From Mucilaginibacter endophyticus (GTDB lineage Bacteria > Bacteroidota > Bacteroidia > Sphingobacteriales > Sphingobacteriaceae): a DNA stretch of 64,000 nt. The DNA is taken from positions 67,074-131,073 of the forward strand of contig NZ_QPCG01000003.1 of assembly GCF_003351025.1 (NCBI RefSeq). Direction: 5' to 3'. Positions 35,541 through 45,239 of this stretch are shown here, one piece after another. Below the pieces are notes generated by a model. The model saw only the letters and a program-made list of their open reading frames with translations, was not told the origin of the DNA and made no database searches. The position numbers were made by a program, and so were the translations under genes. How positions within the stretch are numbered: position 1 is the first letter of the stretch; the number at the start of each line of letters is the position of its first letter.

Positions 35541-36149
35541 ATGCGCAGATACAGGCTACCATTTTATTCCGATCTAAAGTTGCTTTCCCTTCTGACCGAA
35601 GGGGATGATGTCGATGCCTTCGAGGAAATTTATCATCGCTATTGGCGTGTTTTGCTTGATACAGCATTCCAGCGTCTCAAGTCTAAAGAAGCAGCGCAGG
35701 AAATAGTGCAGGAAGTGATGATCAACCTGTTTATTAAGCGCAAGGAAATCAATATTAATACAAGCCTTGAAGCTTGGCTCAAAACTGCCTTAAAGTATAA
35801 AGTTTTCAATATTTACCGTTCGCAGCAAATACATCTTACTCACCTGGACGAAATCATCAGGCAAAGTTCTATATCGCCGCTTACTCCCGATGAAGCCATG
35901 ACGCTGAAAGAGATCAGGAAACGTATAAATGAAGCTGCGTCAAAACTGCCTGAAAAATGCCGGCAGGTTTTTATGCTAAGCAGGTTTGAACACCTTTCGC
36001 AGCAAGAGATCGCTGAAAGGCTGAAAATTTCTGTAAGTACCGTAAAAAAGCATCTCACCCGCGCTTTGGCCGCAATCCGCGAAGAACTCCGTGAGGATCA
36101 CTTTAATCTATTCTCCCTCATCATATTGATCATCATCTCCGTACAGTAA
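35541..36149 (+). CDS. ECF RNA polymerase sigma factor (Bacteroidota FecI type)
   Basis: 202-residue sigma factor: region 2 (DVDAFEEIYHRYWRVLLDTA, EAAQEIVQEVMINLF) and region 4 (LPEKCRQVFMLSRFEHLSQQ, KISVSTVKKHLTRAL). The C-terminus ends in a hydrophobic LFSLIILIIISVQ stretch common in this family. Expected to be held by the FecR-like anti-sigma and to transcribe the susCD operon. Confidence 0.93.
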   Translation: MRRYRLPFYSDLKLLSLLTEGDDVDAFEEIYHRYWRVLLDTAFQRLKSKEAAQEIVQEVMINLFIKRKEININTSLEAWLKTALKYKVFNIYRSQQIHLTHLDEIIRQSSISPLTPDEAMTLKEIRKRINEAASKLPEKCRQVFMLSRFEHLSQQEIAERLKISVSTVKKHLTRALAAIREELREDHFNLFSLIILIIISVQ

Positions 36150-36575
36150 ATATCTTAAGAGGATTTACAATTCTTGAACAGAAGTTTACATGCTCAAAAC
36201 CTTATGAAGAAATTGCCGACAATTAAATTCCTTACAGCAAAGTCTCCGGAGCCTGCAGGTGGTGTCTCCTTTTTCCGGAATCGAATACGGCTTTTATTGT
36301 TTTTAAAAACCCAACCAATCGAAATACGTCACATCGTCTAGCGACTTTAGGTGAAAGTATCCTGATTGCGTTAGAAGTCCGTGCACCTAGATTTAAAATT
36401 GGGGAATGCGCGTTGATTGTGAAATTTTAAAATGCCTCTTTAAAGGGCATATTACGCCGATTAAAAAACGGCAAAATTGTTGCATCCTCTTTCGAGATTA
36501 ACATTTTTCTAAAATAATTTTTCATTTCGATTAGCACCTTTCCCTTTCTGAAGTGACTTCATAAAAAGGGGCTAT
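36150..36575. other. Intergenic region between sigma and FecR genes
   Basis: 426 bases, no supported gene. A small hairpin GCCG/CGGC near 36455 and the FecR leader only. Unusual distance, as sigma and FecR genes normally sit closer. Confidence 0.35.
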
Positions 36576-37742
36576 ATGAACAACAGCGAAAGCAGATTAC
36601 TTCTACTTCTCGAAAAATTTAAAAATGGGATTGCGACAGCTGAGGAATTAGAGGAGCTGGATAGCTGGTATGACTCTTTTGATCTGGAGCGTAAATTAAG
36701 TGATGAACTCAGTAGCACCGAATTGAATCTGGTTCATGACAGAATGCTCGCCACGATCAACAGTGAGATACCTAAAAGCCCAACAAAACGTAAACCTGTC
36801 AGGAGACGTCCCATTTTTAAATTCATAACTGTTGGCCTGGCCCTAGTACCGTTAATTTTATTTTTCTTACGTGAGCATTCGAGCATCGAAGATGCGCACA
36901 CGACAAGAGTTGACGCTGCGCCGGGCAAAAACACCGCTCGCTTAATTTTACCGACCGGTTCAATAATCGACCTCGAAAAAGCCAAAAGGGGACCAATATA
37001 CAAACAGCCTGACCTCGTTATAACGAAAGACTCAATTGGTCAGATTTCATATCACTTCAATAAATTAATAACAAATAAGCAAATTCAGGGAGATAATAGC
37101 CTCATCATTCCGTCCGGCGGACAATACCGCGTGATTCTTTCTGACGGTACCAAAGTATGGTTAAATGCTAAATCTGAAATTACTTTTCCGGCGGAATTCG
37201 TAGGGAACAGCCGCAACGTCAAACTTTCCGGAGAAGCATACTTTGAGGTAGCAAAAAATAAAGTTAAACCATTTTTTGTGCACACCCCACAACAGGAAAT
37301 TAAAGTACTGGGAACGCATTTTAATGTGAATGCCTATGCTGACGAGAAAATCCAAAAAACCACATTACTGGAAGGACTGGTTCAAATCAAGACCACCGAT
37401 AAAATTGCTAAAACGGTTATCATTCAACCCGGACAGCAAGCTCAGCAAGATGACCAGATGATTCAAGTTCGCACCGCGAATAGCGAGGCTGCAGTTGGAT
37501 GGACAAACGGAGTTTTTGTATTCGACCATACGGATATACAGGAACTCATGCGTCAGTTGGCCAGATGGTACGATGTAGAAGTCATCTACCAGGGGCCAAT
37601 AAAACCCCGGAACTTTTCGGGAGAGATTGAGAGAGATTATACGTTAAAAGAGGTTTTGAGAATATTAGAACTGGGAAATGTGCATTTCAAAATAGAAGAG
37701 CCGAAGATCAAGGGCGGCCAAAAAAGATTGATAATTAATTAA
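36576..37742 (+). CDS. FecR-like anti-sigma factor
   Basis: 388 residues: cytoplasmic sigma-binding region (1-75), one membrane segment (~78-95, FITVGLALVPLILFF), periplasmic FecR domain (YRVILSDGTKVWLNAKSEI, LSGEAYFEVAK, TPQQEIKVLGTHFNVNAY) and a C-terminal STN-like DUF4974 domain (LMRQLARWYDVEVIY). Transmits the substrate-bound state of the SusC receptor to the sigma factor. Precedes susC by 192 bases. Confidence 0.94.
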   Translation: MNNSESRLLLLLEKFKNGIATAEELEELDSWYDSFDLERKLSDELSSTELNLVHDRMLATINSEIPKSPTKRKPVRRRPIFKFITVGLALVPLILFFLREHSSIEDAHTTRVDAAPGKNTARLILPTGSIIDLEKAKRGPIYKQPDLVITKDSIGQISYHFNKLITNKQIQGDNSLIIPSGGQYRVILSDGTKVWLNAKSEITFPAEFVGNSRNVKLSGEAYFEVAKNKVKPFFVHTPQQEIKVLGTHFNVNAYADEKIQKTTLLEGLVQIKTTDKIAKTVIIQPGQQAQQDDQMIQVRTANSEAAVGWTNGVFVFDHTDIQELMRQLARWYDVEVIYQGPIKPRNFSGEIERDYTLKEVLRILELGNVHFKIEEPKIKGGQKRLIIN

Positions 37743-37934
37743 CCAATCAATTTGACAAACAAGCAGGAAAAAGCCTATGATAAAATAAAAGACAAATCTT
37801 CAAAAGGATAAAGGAACGCCGGGGAGTGCTTCGAACCCATCCCCGGCGATGTCCGGGCAGTCCTTTCATCGGCTGGATAGCCAGTCAACAAACGAGTAAA
37901 TGAATTAACTACACTAACCCAAACGTACAAAAGT

Positions 37935-40900
37935 ATGAATTTAAACTGGTGTATGGTGCGCCCCCATGGGCAACGGCGCACTGTGCTAAAATTTCTGATG
38001 ATAATGAAACTGATTTTCATCATGGTCACTGTTGCGTGTTTACAGGTATCTGCAAAAACATACGGACAGTTTGTAAACGTAAATGCGACCAACAAGCCTT
38101 TAAAAGACATGTTTAAACAAATTCAAAAGGAAACGGGATATCGTTTCTTTTGGGAAGGCGACGACATTTCAGGCATAAGGCTATCTGTAGATATTAAAAA
38201 TGCGACACTCGAGAATGCGTTGGATCAAATTTTCAATGGGCTTCCCCTTACCTATAGCATTTCTAAAAAAACGATAGTTGTACAAAAGAAAGCGTCTTCC
38301 TTCATAGACCGGATCAAAGCGATATTGCAGGCTGTAGATCTGCATATTATCGTTAAAGATGATAAAGGCCAGGCTTTACCAGGTGCAACAATCAGCATCA
38401 AGAGTAATAACTACGAAAAAGGCGCGATAACCGATCAAAACGGCGAATCAAAAATCGACAAAATTCCTCCCGGAGATTACCATATCGTGATTACCAGTGT
38501 GGGCTTTGCGAGATATGAGAAAAACTTCACGGTCAATGACAACAACAAAGATCTTGCTGTAACTCTCTCGACATTATCAGCAAGTCTTAATGAAGTTGTG
38601 GTTGTAGGCTACGGCACACAGCAGAAGGCGACATTGACCAGCTCTGTTGAAACGGTATCGAGTAAGGAAATTGTCAACAGACCTGTCCCCTCTGTATTGA
38701 ACATTTTGCAGGGAGAAGCAGCGGGACTTAATATCCAGCAAACAGATGGCAATCCTGGTTACGGATCTACCCAGGTTGATATACGAGGTAACAGCACCAT
38801 TTCAAATAACCCTGTTCTGTTCATTGTTGACGGTATGGCAGTCAATGGCATTGATTATCTTAATCCAAACGATATTGAATCGGTAAGTATTTTGAAAGAC
38901 GCTTCCGCTACCGCAATTTACGGCGCAAGGGCATCAGGCGGCGTTTTATTGTTAACCACCAAAAAGGGAAAGCTAAATTCTAAACCTGTTGTTCAATACA
39001 GTTCCATTTTCGGCTATCAGCGTCCGGCCAGACTTCCGAAGTTTGTAGATGCCCCCCAATTTGTGGATTTGTATAACCAGGCGCAACTTAACGATAATCC
39101 CAATGCACAAGTAAAATTTACGCCGGACCTTGTACAGAAGTATAAATCAGGTGAGTTGCCAAGTACCAACTGGCTGCCTTATATTTTACACAACCAAGCT
39201 TTGCAAAACCAGCAAAACTTAAGCGTTGCAGGAGGGTCCGGTACGGCTGACTATTACGTTTCAGGCGGTTATCTCAACCAGGGAGGCTTGATCAAAAACG
39301 TTGATTATAAACGCTACAGCACCAGGGCTAACGTAAACGTTCAGGTATCAAAACGATTGAAACTCGGTATCAATACCGTACTAACCAAAGAAGATAAGGA
39401 ACAGCCATCATACGGGTTAGGCAATGCGCTGCAGTGGTCTTACATCGTACCCGTAACTGAATATCCATATACAAAGGAGGGCCATGACCGCAGCTATCGG
39501 GGTGGCGCTCAACCAAACGATATCATGACCAAAGCAGGCGTTCAAAATGAAACGCTTAATACGATCAATACGAATTTTCTGGCCGAATTTAAGATATTGG
39601 ATAATTTGTTACTGAACGCGACCTACGGGTATAATTACACCAACAGCTTTTTATCAGGCTTCAATAATAAATATCCGCTCTACAATGATGATGAGCAGAT
39701 CGTAGTGTACAACAATGATCCGAACAGCGCATACAAGGCTAACTACTCAAGGGTTCACCCCACGACGCTGATCACATTAAATTACAATAAGTCATTAGGT
39801 AAGCATAGCATCAAAGCGCTTGCTGGTTACTCGCAGGAACAGGATCGTTATGATTACAACAGCATTACCCGTTACGGATTCCTGAACAACTCACTCGATC
39901 AGATCGACGCGGGCTCATCAGACCCAACACTGACCAACGTCTCGGGAAATGCTACCGAGTATGCAATCAGGTCGTGGTTCGGCCGTGTAAACTACAACTA
40001 TGACGGTAAATATCTTTTAGAGGCAAATGCGCGTTACGACGGAACTTCCGTATTCGAAAATAAAAAATATGGCTTCTTTCCGTCTGTGTCAGCCGGCTGG
40101 GTGGCTTCGGAGGAAGAATTCTTCAAACCGCTCGAAAACACAGTTAATTTTTTAAAGCTTCGCGCTTCATTAGGCCAGGTGGGTAATCAAAACGCCAGCG
40201 GCCTGTACCCATGGGCTAACACCATAGGCCAGGACAAATATGTGTTGAACAAGGCAGCCTCGACTACAACCTACTATAATAATTCACCTAATCCTAATTT
40301 AACATGGGAAGTAAAAACAACGATCAACCTTGGATTGGATTTGACTTTGCTTAAGCACCTGGACGTAAATATAGATGTGTTCCGCGATAGAACCACTGGT
40401 ATATTGCAATACCTGACCGTTCCAACTACTTACGGTATTTCTGGTCCGCAACAAAACGTTGGTATTTTGAGAAACCAGGGTTTCGAGATTAACCTGGCTT
40501 ATAAGAATAATATCGGCAAGCTGAACTACCGTGCTGCAGTAAATTTTTCCGATGCCAAAAATAAAATCTTAAGTCTCGGCGGTGCTCCTGAACAATTGGG
40601 CGACAACCCTTTATTGGTGGGTCAATCGCGCTGGGTATGGTACGGACTGCAAGCGGAAGGTTTGTTCCAGTCAAAAGAAGATATATCTAATCACGCCACC
40701 CAAGATCCGCGCGATATTCCGGGCGACATCAAAATCAAAGATGTTAACGGTGATGGAAAGATCACCCCTGATGATCGGGTGGTACTAGGACAGGCTACGC
40801 CTCACTATCGCTACGGTATCAGCCTAGCAGCAAGTTACGGTGGTTTTGATGCTTCGATTTTGCTTCAGGGTGTCATGAGTAATTTACTTCGGGTTCAAGG

Positions 40901-41288
40901 TGGTGCACAGGTGCCGTTTTACTTCAACGGCGACGGTAATATACTGCAGTCGCAACTGGATTACTGGTCACCATCTAATCCTAATGCACGTTATCCGATA
41001 TTGCGAACCGATCAATCTATTAATAACGCACAATTCAACAGCTGGTGGCTATTTAAGGCTGCCTACATGCGCTTCAAGAATGCGCAGATTGGCTATACGT
41101 TTTCGGATCACCTGACCAAGCGCCTCGGGATAAGTTCGGCAAGATTCTTTGTGACAGGTGACAATCTGTTCCTCATCACCAGCAAAAACTTCCCGAAAAG
41201 TCTTGATCCTGAAATCGCGAATTATGGAGACGGCTCAAACTATCCGCAGGTGCGCAATATCAGTTTAGGTCTGAATGTAACTTTCTGA
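37935..41288 (+). CDS. SusC/RagA family TonB-linked outer-membrane receptor
   Basis: 1117 residues: signal peptide, secretin/TonB STN domain (KDMFKQIQKETGYRFFWEGD, ~50-115), carboxypeptidase-like domain (~140-215), TonB box region (LNEVVVVGYGTQ), plug (SVLNILQGEAAGLNI, VLFIVDGM, SVSILKDASATAIYGARASG) and a barrel ending in LGLNVTF. The STN domain shows it signals to the FecR/sigma pair upstream. Imports oligosaccharides with the downstream SusD. Confidence 0.96.
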   Translation: MNLNWCMVRPHGQRRTVLKFLMIMKLIFIMVTVACLQVSAKTYGQFVNVNATNKPLKDMFKQIQKETGYRFFWEGDDISGIRLSVDIKNATLENALDQIFNGLPLTYSISKKTIVVQKKASSFIDRIKAILQAVDLHIIVKDDKGQALPGATISIKSNNYEKGAITDQNGESKIDKIPPGDYHIVITSVGFARYEKNFTVNDNNKDLAVTLSTLSASLNEVVVVGYGTQQKATLTSSVETVSSKEIVNRPVPSVLNILQGEAAGLNIQQTDGNPGYGSTQVDIRGNSTISNNPVLFIVDGMAVNGIDYLNPNDIESVSILKDASATAIYGARASGGVLLLTTKKGKLNSKPVVQYSSIFGYQRPARLPKFVDAPQFVDLYNQAQLNDNPNAQVKFTPDLVQKYKSGELPSTNWLPYILHNQALQNQQNLSVAGGSGTADYYVSGGYLNQGGLIKNVDYKRYSTRANVNVQVSKRLKLGINTVLTKEDKEQPSYGLGNALQWSYIVPVTEYPYTKEGHDRSYRGGAQPNDIMTKAGVQNETLNTINTNFLAEFKILDNLLLNATYGYNYTNSFLSGFNNKYPLYNDDEQIVVYNNDPNSAYKANYSRVHPTTLITLNYNKSLGKHSIKALAGYSQEQDRYDYNSITRYGFLNNSLDQIDAGSSDPTLTNVSGNATEYAIRSWFGRVNYNYDGKYLLEANARYDGTSVFENKKYGFFPSVSAGWVASEEEFFKPLENTVNFLKLRASLGQVGNQNASGLYPWANTIGQDKYVLNKAASTTTYYNNSPNPNLTWEVKTTINLGLDLTLLKHLDVNIDVFRDRTTGILQYLTVPTTYGISGPQQNVGILRNQGFEINLAYKNNIGKLNYRAAVNFSDAKNKILSLGGAPEQLGDNPLLVGQSRWVWYGLQAEGLFQSKEDISNHATQDPRDIPGDIKIKDVNGDGKITPDDRVVLGQATPHYRYGISLAASYGGFDASILLQGVMSNLLRVQGGAQVPFYFNGDGNILQSQLDYWSPSNPNARYPILRTDQSINNAQFNSWWLFKAAYMRFKNAQIGYTFSDHLTKRLGISSARFFVTGDNLFLITSKNFPKSLDPEIANYGDGSNYPQVRNISLGLNVTF

Positions 41289-41318
41289 TCACCGGTTTAA
41301 CTTTTGAAGATAAAGATC

Positions 41319-42935
41319 ATGAAAAATAAAAAATATAAGGTATTAACAACTTTGCTATTCATCGCTGCTGCTTTAGCAGGATGTAAAAAAGATCTGCTTG
41401 ATCAGCATCCGCTTAACCAGATCACCGACGAAACCTATTGGCAGTCCGCTAGCGATGCTACAATGTTTGCAACACGGATGTACACCTACATGCCGCAGGA
41501 CTATTTTGTGTATTACGAAGGCATGAGTGACAATGGCATCAGCAATGATCCAACCACGCGTCGTTTTGGGAACAGTACACAAGATCCAACCATCAGCAGT
41601 AAAGAGTGGAGCTATGAGCCCATGCGACAGGCTTACAGCTTTTTCGCCAACGTTGATAAGGTGCCCGATATCGACCCGGCATTGAAAAAACGCCTGATCG
41701 CTGAAGTCAAATTTGTATTGGCTTACCGATACTTCATCATGACTACCCTATATGGTGATGTTCCTCTGGTTACCAGTCTGATAACAGACCCCACCAAGGC
41801 AGATATTCCCAAAAGCCCTAAAGCCGACATTATGAAAGCTGAGCTGCAATGGCTGGATGAAGCTGCGGCTGATCTACCGTTGAGTTATTCGGGAGCAGAT
41901 CAGGGACGGGCAACGAAGGGTGCAGCGCTTGCCTTAAAATCGCGTATCTATCTGTATGCCGGGGACTACCCTAATGCTGCCGCAGCCGCAAAATCAGTCA
42001 TGGATTTAGCCATTTATAAACTTTACCCCAGCTATTTTGATTTTTTCCAAAAGGATGGCGATTATTCATCTGAAGACATTTGGTCATTTGGTTATACGCT
42101 TTCCGTGCACCAAAACAGCTTGCGCGACATTTTAGGTTCCCAGGCTTTGATGAACGGCAGGAATATTTTAGACCCTACATCTGAGCTTGTTAATGACTAT
42201 GAAAGTAAAAATGGTTACTATCCTTATACCAAAGACCCCGGCTATGTGGCTACTGACCCGTACAATAACCGTGACCCGCGCCTAAGACAGACCATACTTT
42301 GCCCAGGCGATATTTACAAATATCCCTACTTCCCCAATATCAATCAGTATGACCCTTTTAACAACCAGGGTGACCGTATTGGCGGCGACCTTGGGACACG
42401 CTCAGGCTATTCCTGGTGTAAGAATGTTGACCGCTATGATTATGTTCGCTCCGGTGTTAATAACTGGAAAGCTTTTCATTACGCAGAAATATTATTGAAT
42501 TATGCGGAAGCGCAAAATGAGGTCGGCGGCCCAACCGCTGATGTGATTTCCGCCCTAGATCAAATTCGTTCCAGGGCAGGCATGCCAACGATTGCGAAAA
42601 CATTCGCCATCAATGCTTTAGCAGTAAACCAAATCAATATGCGCGCCTTCATCAGGCATGAACGTAGGATAGAGTTGGCCGGAGAAGGTTTGAGATACTT
42701 CGATGTATTACGCTACAAAATCGGTGAACAGGTTATGCAGGGCCCCATTTATACCGTTGATGCCTCAGCCGGCATTTCTAATATCAGCACGGCAAACGGG
42801 CACATCAATAAATATCCAAAAACGGTTATTGAACAACGTTTCTTTAACAATGCGAAATTTTACGTATGGCCGATTCCTCAAAGCGCCATCGACGCTTCAA
42901 AAGGCATACTTACACAAAACCCTCTTTGGAAGTAA
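41319..42935 (+). CDS. SusD/RagB family glycan-binding lipoprotein
   Basis: Start at the ATG at 41319 gives MKNKKYKVLTTLLFIAAALA followed by a lipobox Cys (LAGC). 538 residues with SusD TPR-type helices (VKFVLAYRYFIMTTLYGDVP), the conserved FHYAEILLNYAEAQNE, and RRIELAGEGLRYFDVLRY motifs. Surface-exposed lipoprotein that caps SusC. Follows susC by 30 bases and is followed by a terminator hairpin. Confidence 0.95.
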   Translation: MKNKKYKVLTTLLFIAAALAGCKKDLLDQHPLNQITDETYWQSASDATMFATRMYTYMPQDYFVYYEGMSDNGISNDPTTRRFGNSTQDPTISSKEWSYEPMRQAYSFFANVDKVPDIDPALKKRLIAEVKFVLAYRYFIMTTLYGDVPLVTSLITDPTKADIPKSPKADIMKAELQWLDEAAADLPLSYSGADQGRATKGAALALKSRIYLYAGDYPNAAAAAKSVMDLAIYKLYPSYFDFFQKDGDYSSEDIWSFGYTLSVHQNSLRDILGSQALMNGRNILDPTSELVNDYESKNGYYPYTKDPGYVATDPYNNRDPRLRQTILCPGDIYKYPYFPNINQYDPFNNQGDRIGGDLGTRSGYSWCKNVDRYDYVRSGVNNWKAFHYAEILLNYAEAQNEVGGPTADVISALDQIRSRAGMPTIAKTFAINALAVNQINMRAFIRHERRIELAGEGLRYFDVLRYKIGEQVMQGPIYTVDASAGISNISTANGHINKYPKTVIEQRFFNNAKFYVWPIPQSAIDASKGILTQNPLWK

Positions 42936-42948
42936 ATTTCCTTTACCG

Positions 42949-42979
42949 GGCAGCGGCGAGTTCCGCTGCCCATTTTTTA
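42949..42979 (+). terminator. Terminator between susD and the GH29 gene
   Basis: GGGCAGCGG / CCGCTGCCC stem, 6-base loop, then ATTTTTT. It sits 13 bases after the susD stop and 22 before the fucosidase start, so it may reduce read-through into the enzyme gene. Confidence 0.85.
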
Positions 42980-43000
42980 AAAATTCAATTCAATTTATCA

Positions 43001-44401
43001 ATGAAAATCAGGTTCTTAATTAAACCACTGTTATTACTGGCCATGGTGGCAACGGCTACTGTTTCAACTGCCCAGGTAAGTCCGCAAAAACTGAACGAAC
43101 TCCAGCAAAAGTTTGTCGACCTTAAATTTGGCATGTTCATTCACTTTAACATACCAACCTACTTTAACCAGGACTGGCCTGATCCCGAAGCATCTCCATC
43201 TGCTTTTAATCCGACAAAACTAAATGCGGATCAATGGGCCAAAGCAGCGAAATCTGCTAACATGACCTATGGCTGTTTAACCACCAAACATCATAGCGGC
43301 TTTTGCATCTGGGATACCAAGACAACCGACTATAATGTAATGCACAGCCCTTACAAAAAAGATGTGGTTCGTCAATTCGTCAACGCTTTCAGAGCAAACG
43401 GTTTAAAGGTAATGCTTTACTATTCGATCTTGGATACGCATCACAAGCTGCGCCCTAGTGAAATCCAGCCAAGGCATATCGAAATGGTAAAAAAACAATT
43501 AACCGAATTATTGACCAATTATGGACCAATTGAAGCACTGATCATTGACGGTTGGGATGCTCCCTGGTCAAGGATTTCTTATGACGAGGTTCCATTCGAG
43601 CAGATCTATAAACTGGTAAAAACGCTCCAGCCTAACTGTATACTGATGGATTTAAACGGCGCCAAATATCCGAAAGATGGCCTGTATTATACGGACATCA
43701 AAACCTACGAAATGGGTGCGGGCCAGCGCATGTCCAAAGACATCAACCAAATGCCTTCACTGGCTTGCCTGCCACTGCAATCGTCATGGTTTTGGAAAAC
43801 TAATTTCCCGGAAACAGCCGTGAAAGATCCGGCTAAACTGGTCAATGAAACGCTGGTGCCTTTGAACAAAGCTAATTGTAACTTTATTCTCAACGTTGCG
43901 CCAAACCGCGATGGTCAGTTCGATGACAATGCCGTTGCAGCATTAAAGCTGATCGGACAGCTATGGCATAATAATGGCTCAAAAGCAGACTTTAAGCCGA
44001 CAGGCGAACCGATCATGGCCACTAACCTGGCCAAGCATCAACCCGCGAATTCCAGCTGGAGCGACGATATGAACATCATGGATTTTGCAAATGACGATGA
44101 TTTCGGATCATCATGGCAATCAAACCCGGAAGTAAAAAAACCATGGTATGAAATTGATTTCAGAACGCCGCAAACTTTCAACGAGATCGCCATCTTTGAG
44201 CATAAGGCCAACATCAAGAAATATAAATTGGAATATTTCGCCAACAATAAATGGAGCCCGCTTTTTGATGGTGAAAAACAGGAAAGGGTAAAGCTGCACC
44301 GCTTTATTGCTGTTAAGGGCGAAAAAGTAAGAATGCAGATCGAATCATACGATACACCACCATCAATAGCAGAATTTGGTGTGTACAACGAACCTCAGTA
44401 A
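43001..44401 (+). CDS. GH29 alpha-L-fucosidase with C-terminal carbohydrate-binding domain
   Basis: 466 residues from the ATG at 43001. Signal peptide 1-25, TIM barrel with FVDLKFGMFIHFN, TTKHHSGFCIWD, and ALIIDGWDAPW containing the catalytic nucleophile Asp (~183). Residues ~335-466 form an F5/8 type C-like sandwich (WYEIDFRTPQTFNEIAIFE). Removes terminal fucose in the periplasm. Belongs to the susCD polysaccharide utilisation locus. Confidence 0.93.
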   Translation: MKIRFLIKPLLLLAMVATATVSTAQVSPQKLNELQQKFVDLKFGMFIHFNIPTYFNQDWPDPEASPSAFNPTKLNADQWAKAAKSANMTYGCLTTKHHSGFCIWDTKTTDYNVMHSPYKKDVVRQFVNAFRANGLKVMLYYSILDTHHKLRPSEIQPRHIEMVKKQLTELLTNYGPIEALIIDGWDAPWSRISYDEVPFEQIYKLVKTLQPNCILMDLNGAKYPKDGLYYTDIKTYEMGAGQRMSKDINQMPSLACLPLQSSWFWKTNFPETAVKDPAKLVNETLVPLNKANCNFILNVAPNRDGQFDDNAVAALKLIGQLWHNNGSKADFKPTGEPIMATNLAKHQPANSSWSDDMNIMDFANDDDFGSSWQSNPEVKKPWYEIDFRTPQTFNEIAIFEHKANIKKYKLEYFANNKWSPLFDGEKQERVKLHRFIAVKGEKVRMQIESYDTPPSIAEFGVYNEPQ

Positions 44402-44417
44402 CTGCTTTGGCCAACAA

Positions 44418-44698
44418 ATAAAAAAACATCTGAAATTATTACCGCTTTGCCTTTTTACATTACAGGCTACAGCCCAGCAAGGAACAGACAAGCTTTTTAA
44501 ATATGTTGATCCGTTTATAGGTATGGGCGCCGTCGATCAAAATAGCCTTTCCGGGAGCATCGCAAGACAGGAGTATCCATCATTAACGACGACAACCTGA
44601 AAGCAGCCTTTGATTTTGATACGCGGAATGATAAACCTGTACAGTTCAGGGTTGGTCTACCGGCAGTAAGCAGGGCAAACGCCAAAGCTAATTTTTAA
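44418..44698 (+). pseudogene. GH92 alpha-mannosidase remnant with internal deletion
   Basis: The first ~45 codons match a GH92 N-terminus (signal-like KKHLKLLPLCLFTLQATAQ, then KYVDPFIGMGAVDQNSLSGS); the expected start codon reads ATA (44418-44420). Sequence then jumps to a second GH92 block, AAFDFDTRNDKPVQFRVGLP...SRANAKANF, in a different frame, ending at 44698. More than 80% of a ~750-residue enzyme is missing. Directly after GH29, so the locus once also carried a mannosidase. Confidence 0.75.
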
Positions 44699-44731
44699 TT
44701 CATTCTTTAATTAATACGATAGGTTTTCTAA

Positions 44732-44760
44732 AAAGCGTTGAAACATTTCAACGCTTTTTT
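44732..44760. terminator. Strong rho-independent terminator
   Basis: AAAGCGTTGAAA / TTTCAACGCTTT near-perfect 11-12 bp stem with a tiny loop, then a T-run on the plus strand and A-run on the other side, ending the glycan locus and facing the SDR remnant. Confidence 0.88.
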
Positions 44761-44763
44761 CTT

Positions 44764-45235
44764 TTATTCGGCCCGGCCTTCTATTGCCCACTTGGTAGCA
44801 TGATAAGCTGAAGCCATTGGAAAGTCTACCAGCCCGCCAATGGAGGTTGTGGCTACGAACAAGCCGCTTTGCTTCTCTCTGAAATACGGGATAAAAGCCA
44901 TGGTAACGCAGATGACATCCAGCAGATTGGTGTCGACCTGCCGCAACGTTTGTTCATTGGAAATGGACTCCAGCGGCCCCATCAAATCATATCCTGCATT
45001 ATTGAAAACTACATCCACTCCCTCTGAGATAGCGGCTTGAACGGCATGATCAATTTGGCCCTGATTGGTTACATCCAAAGGCAATAGCTTGACGTTATGT
45101 AATGAGCTTCACCTGGTATCCTTTTCCAGATGACGCATTGTAGCAATTACCTTCCAGCCCTTCACGTGAAAAAGTTGTGCAGTAGCCTCACCCAACCCGG
45201 TAGAAGCCCCTGTTATAAAAATAGTTTTTTTGCAT
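44764..45235 (-). pseudogene. Short-chain dehydrogenase remnant
   Basis: TIFITGASTGLGEATAQLF, VIATMRHLEKDT, LLPLDVTNQGQ, VVFNNAGYDLMGPLE and SAYHATKWAIEG are clear SDR blocks. Three lesions: the start ATG (45233-45235) is out of frame by one base in an A7 run, TGA interrupts at 45109-45111, and the protein stops right after the active-site YxxxK helix, losing the C-terminal ~100 residues. Not functional. Confidence 0.78.
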
Positions 45236-45239
45236 AAAA

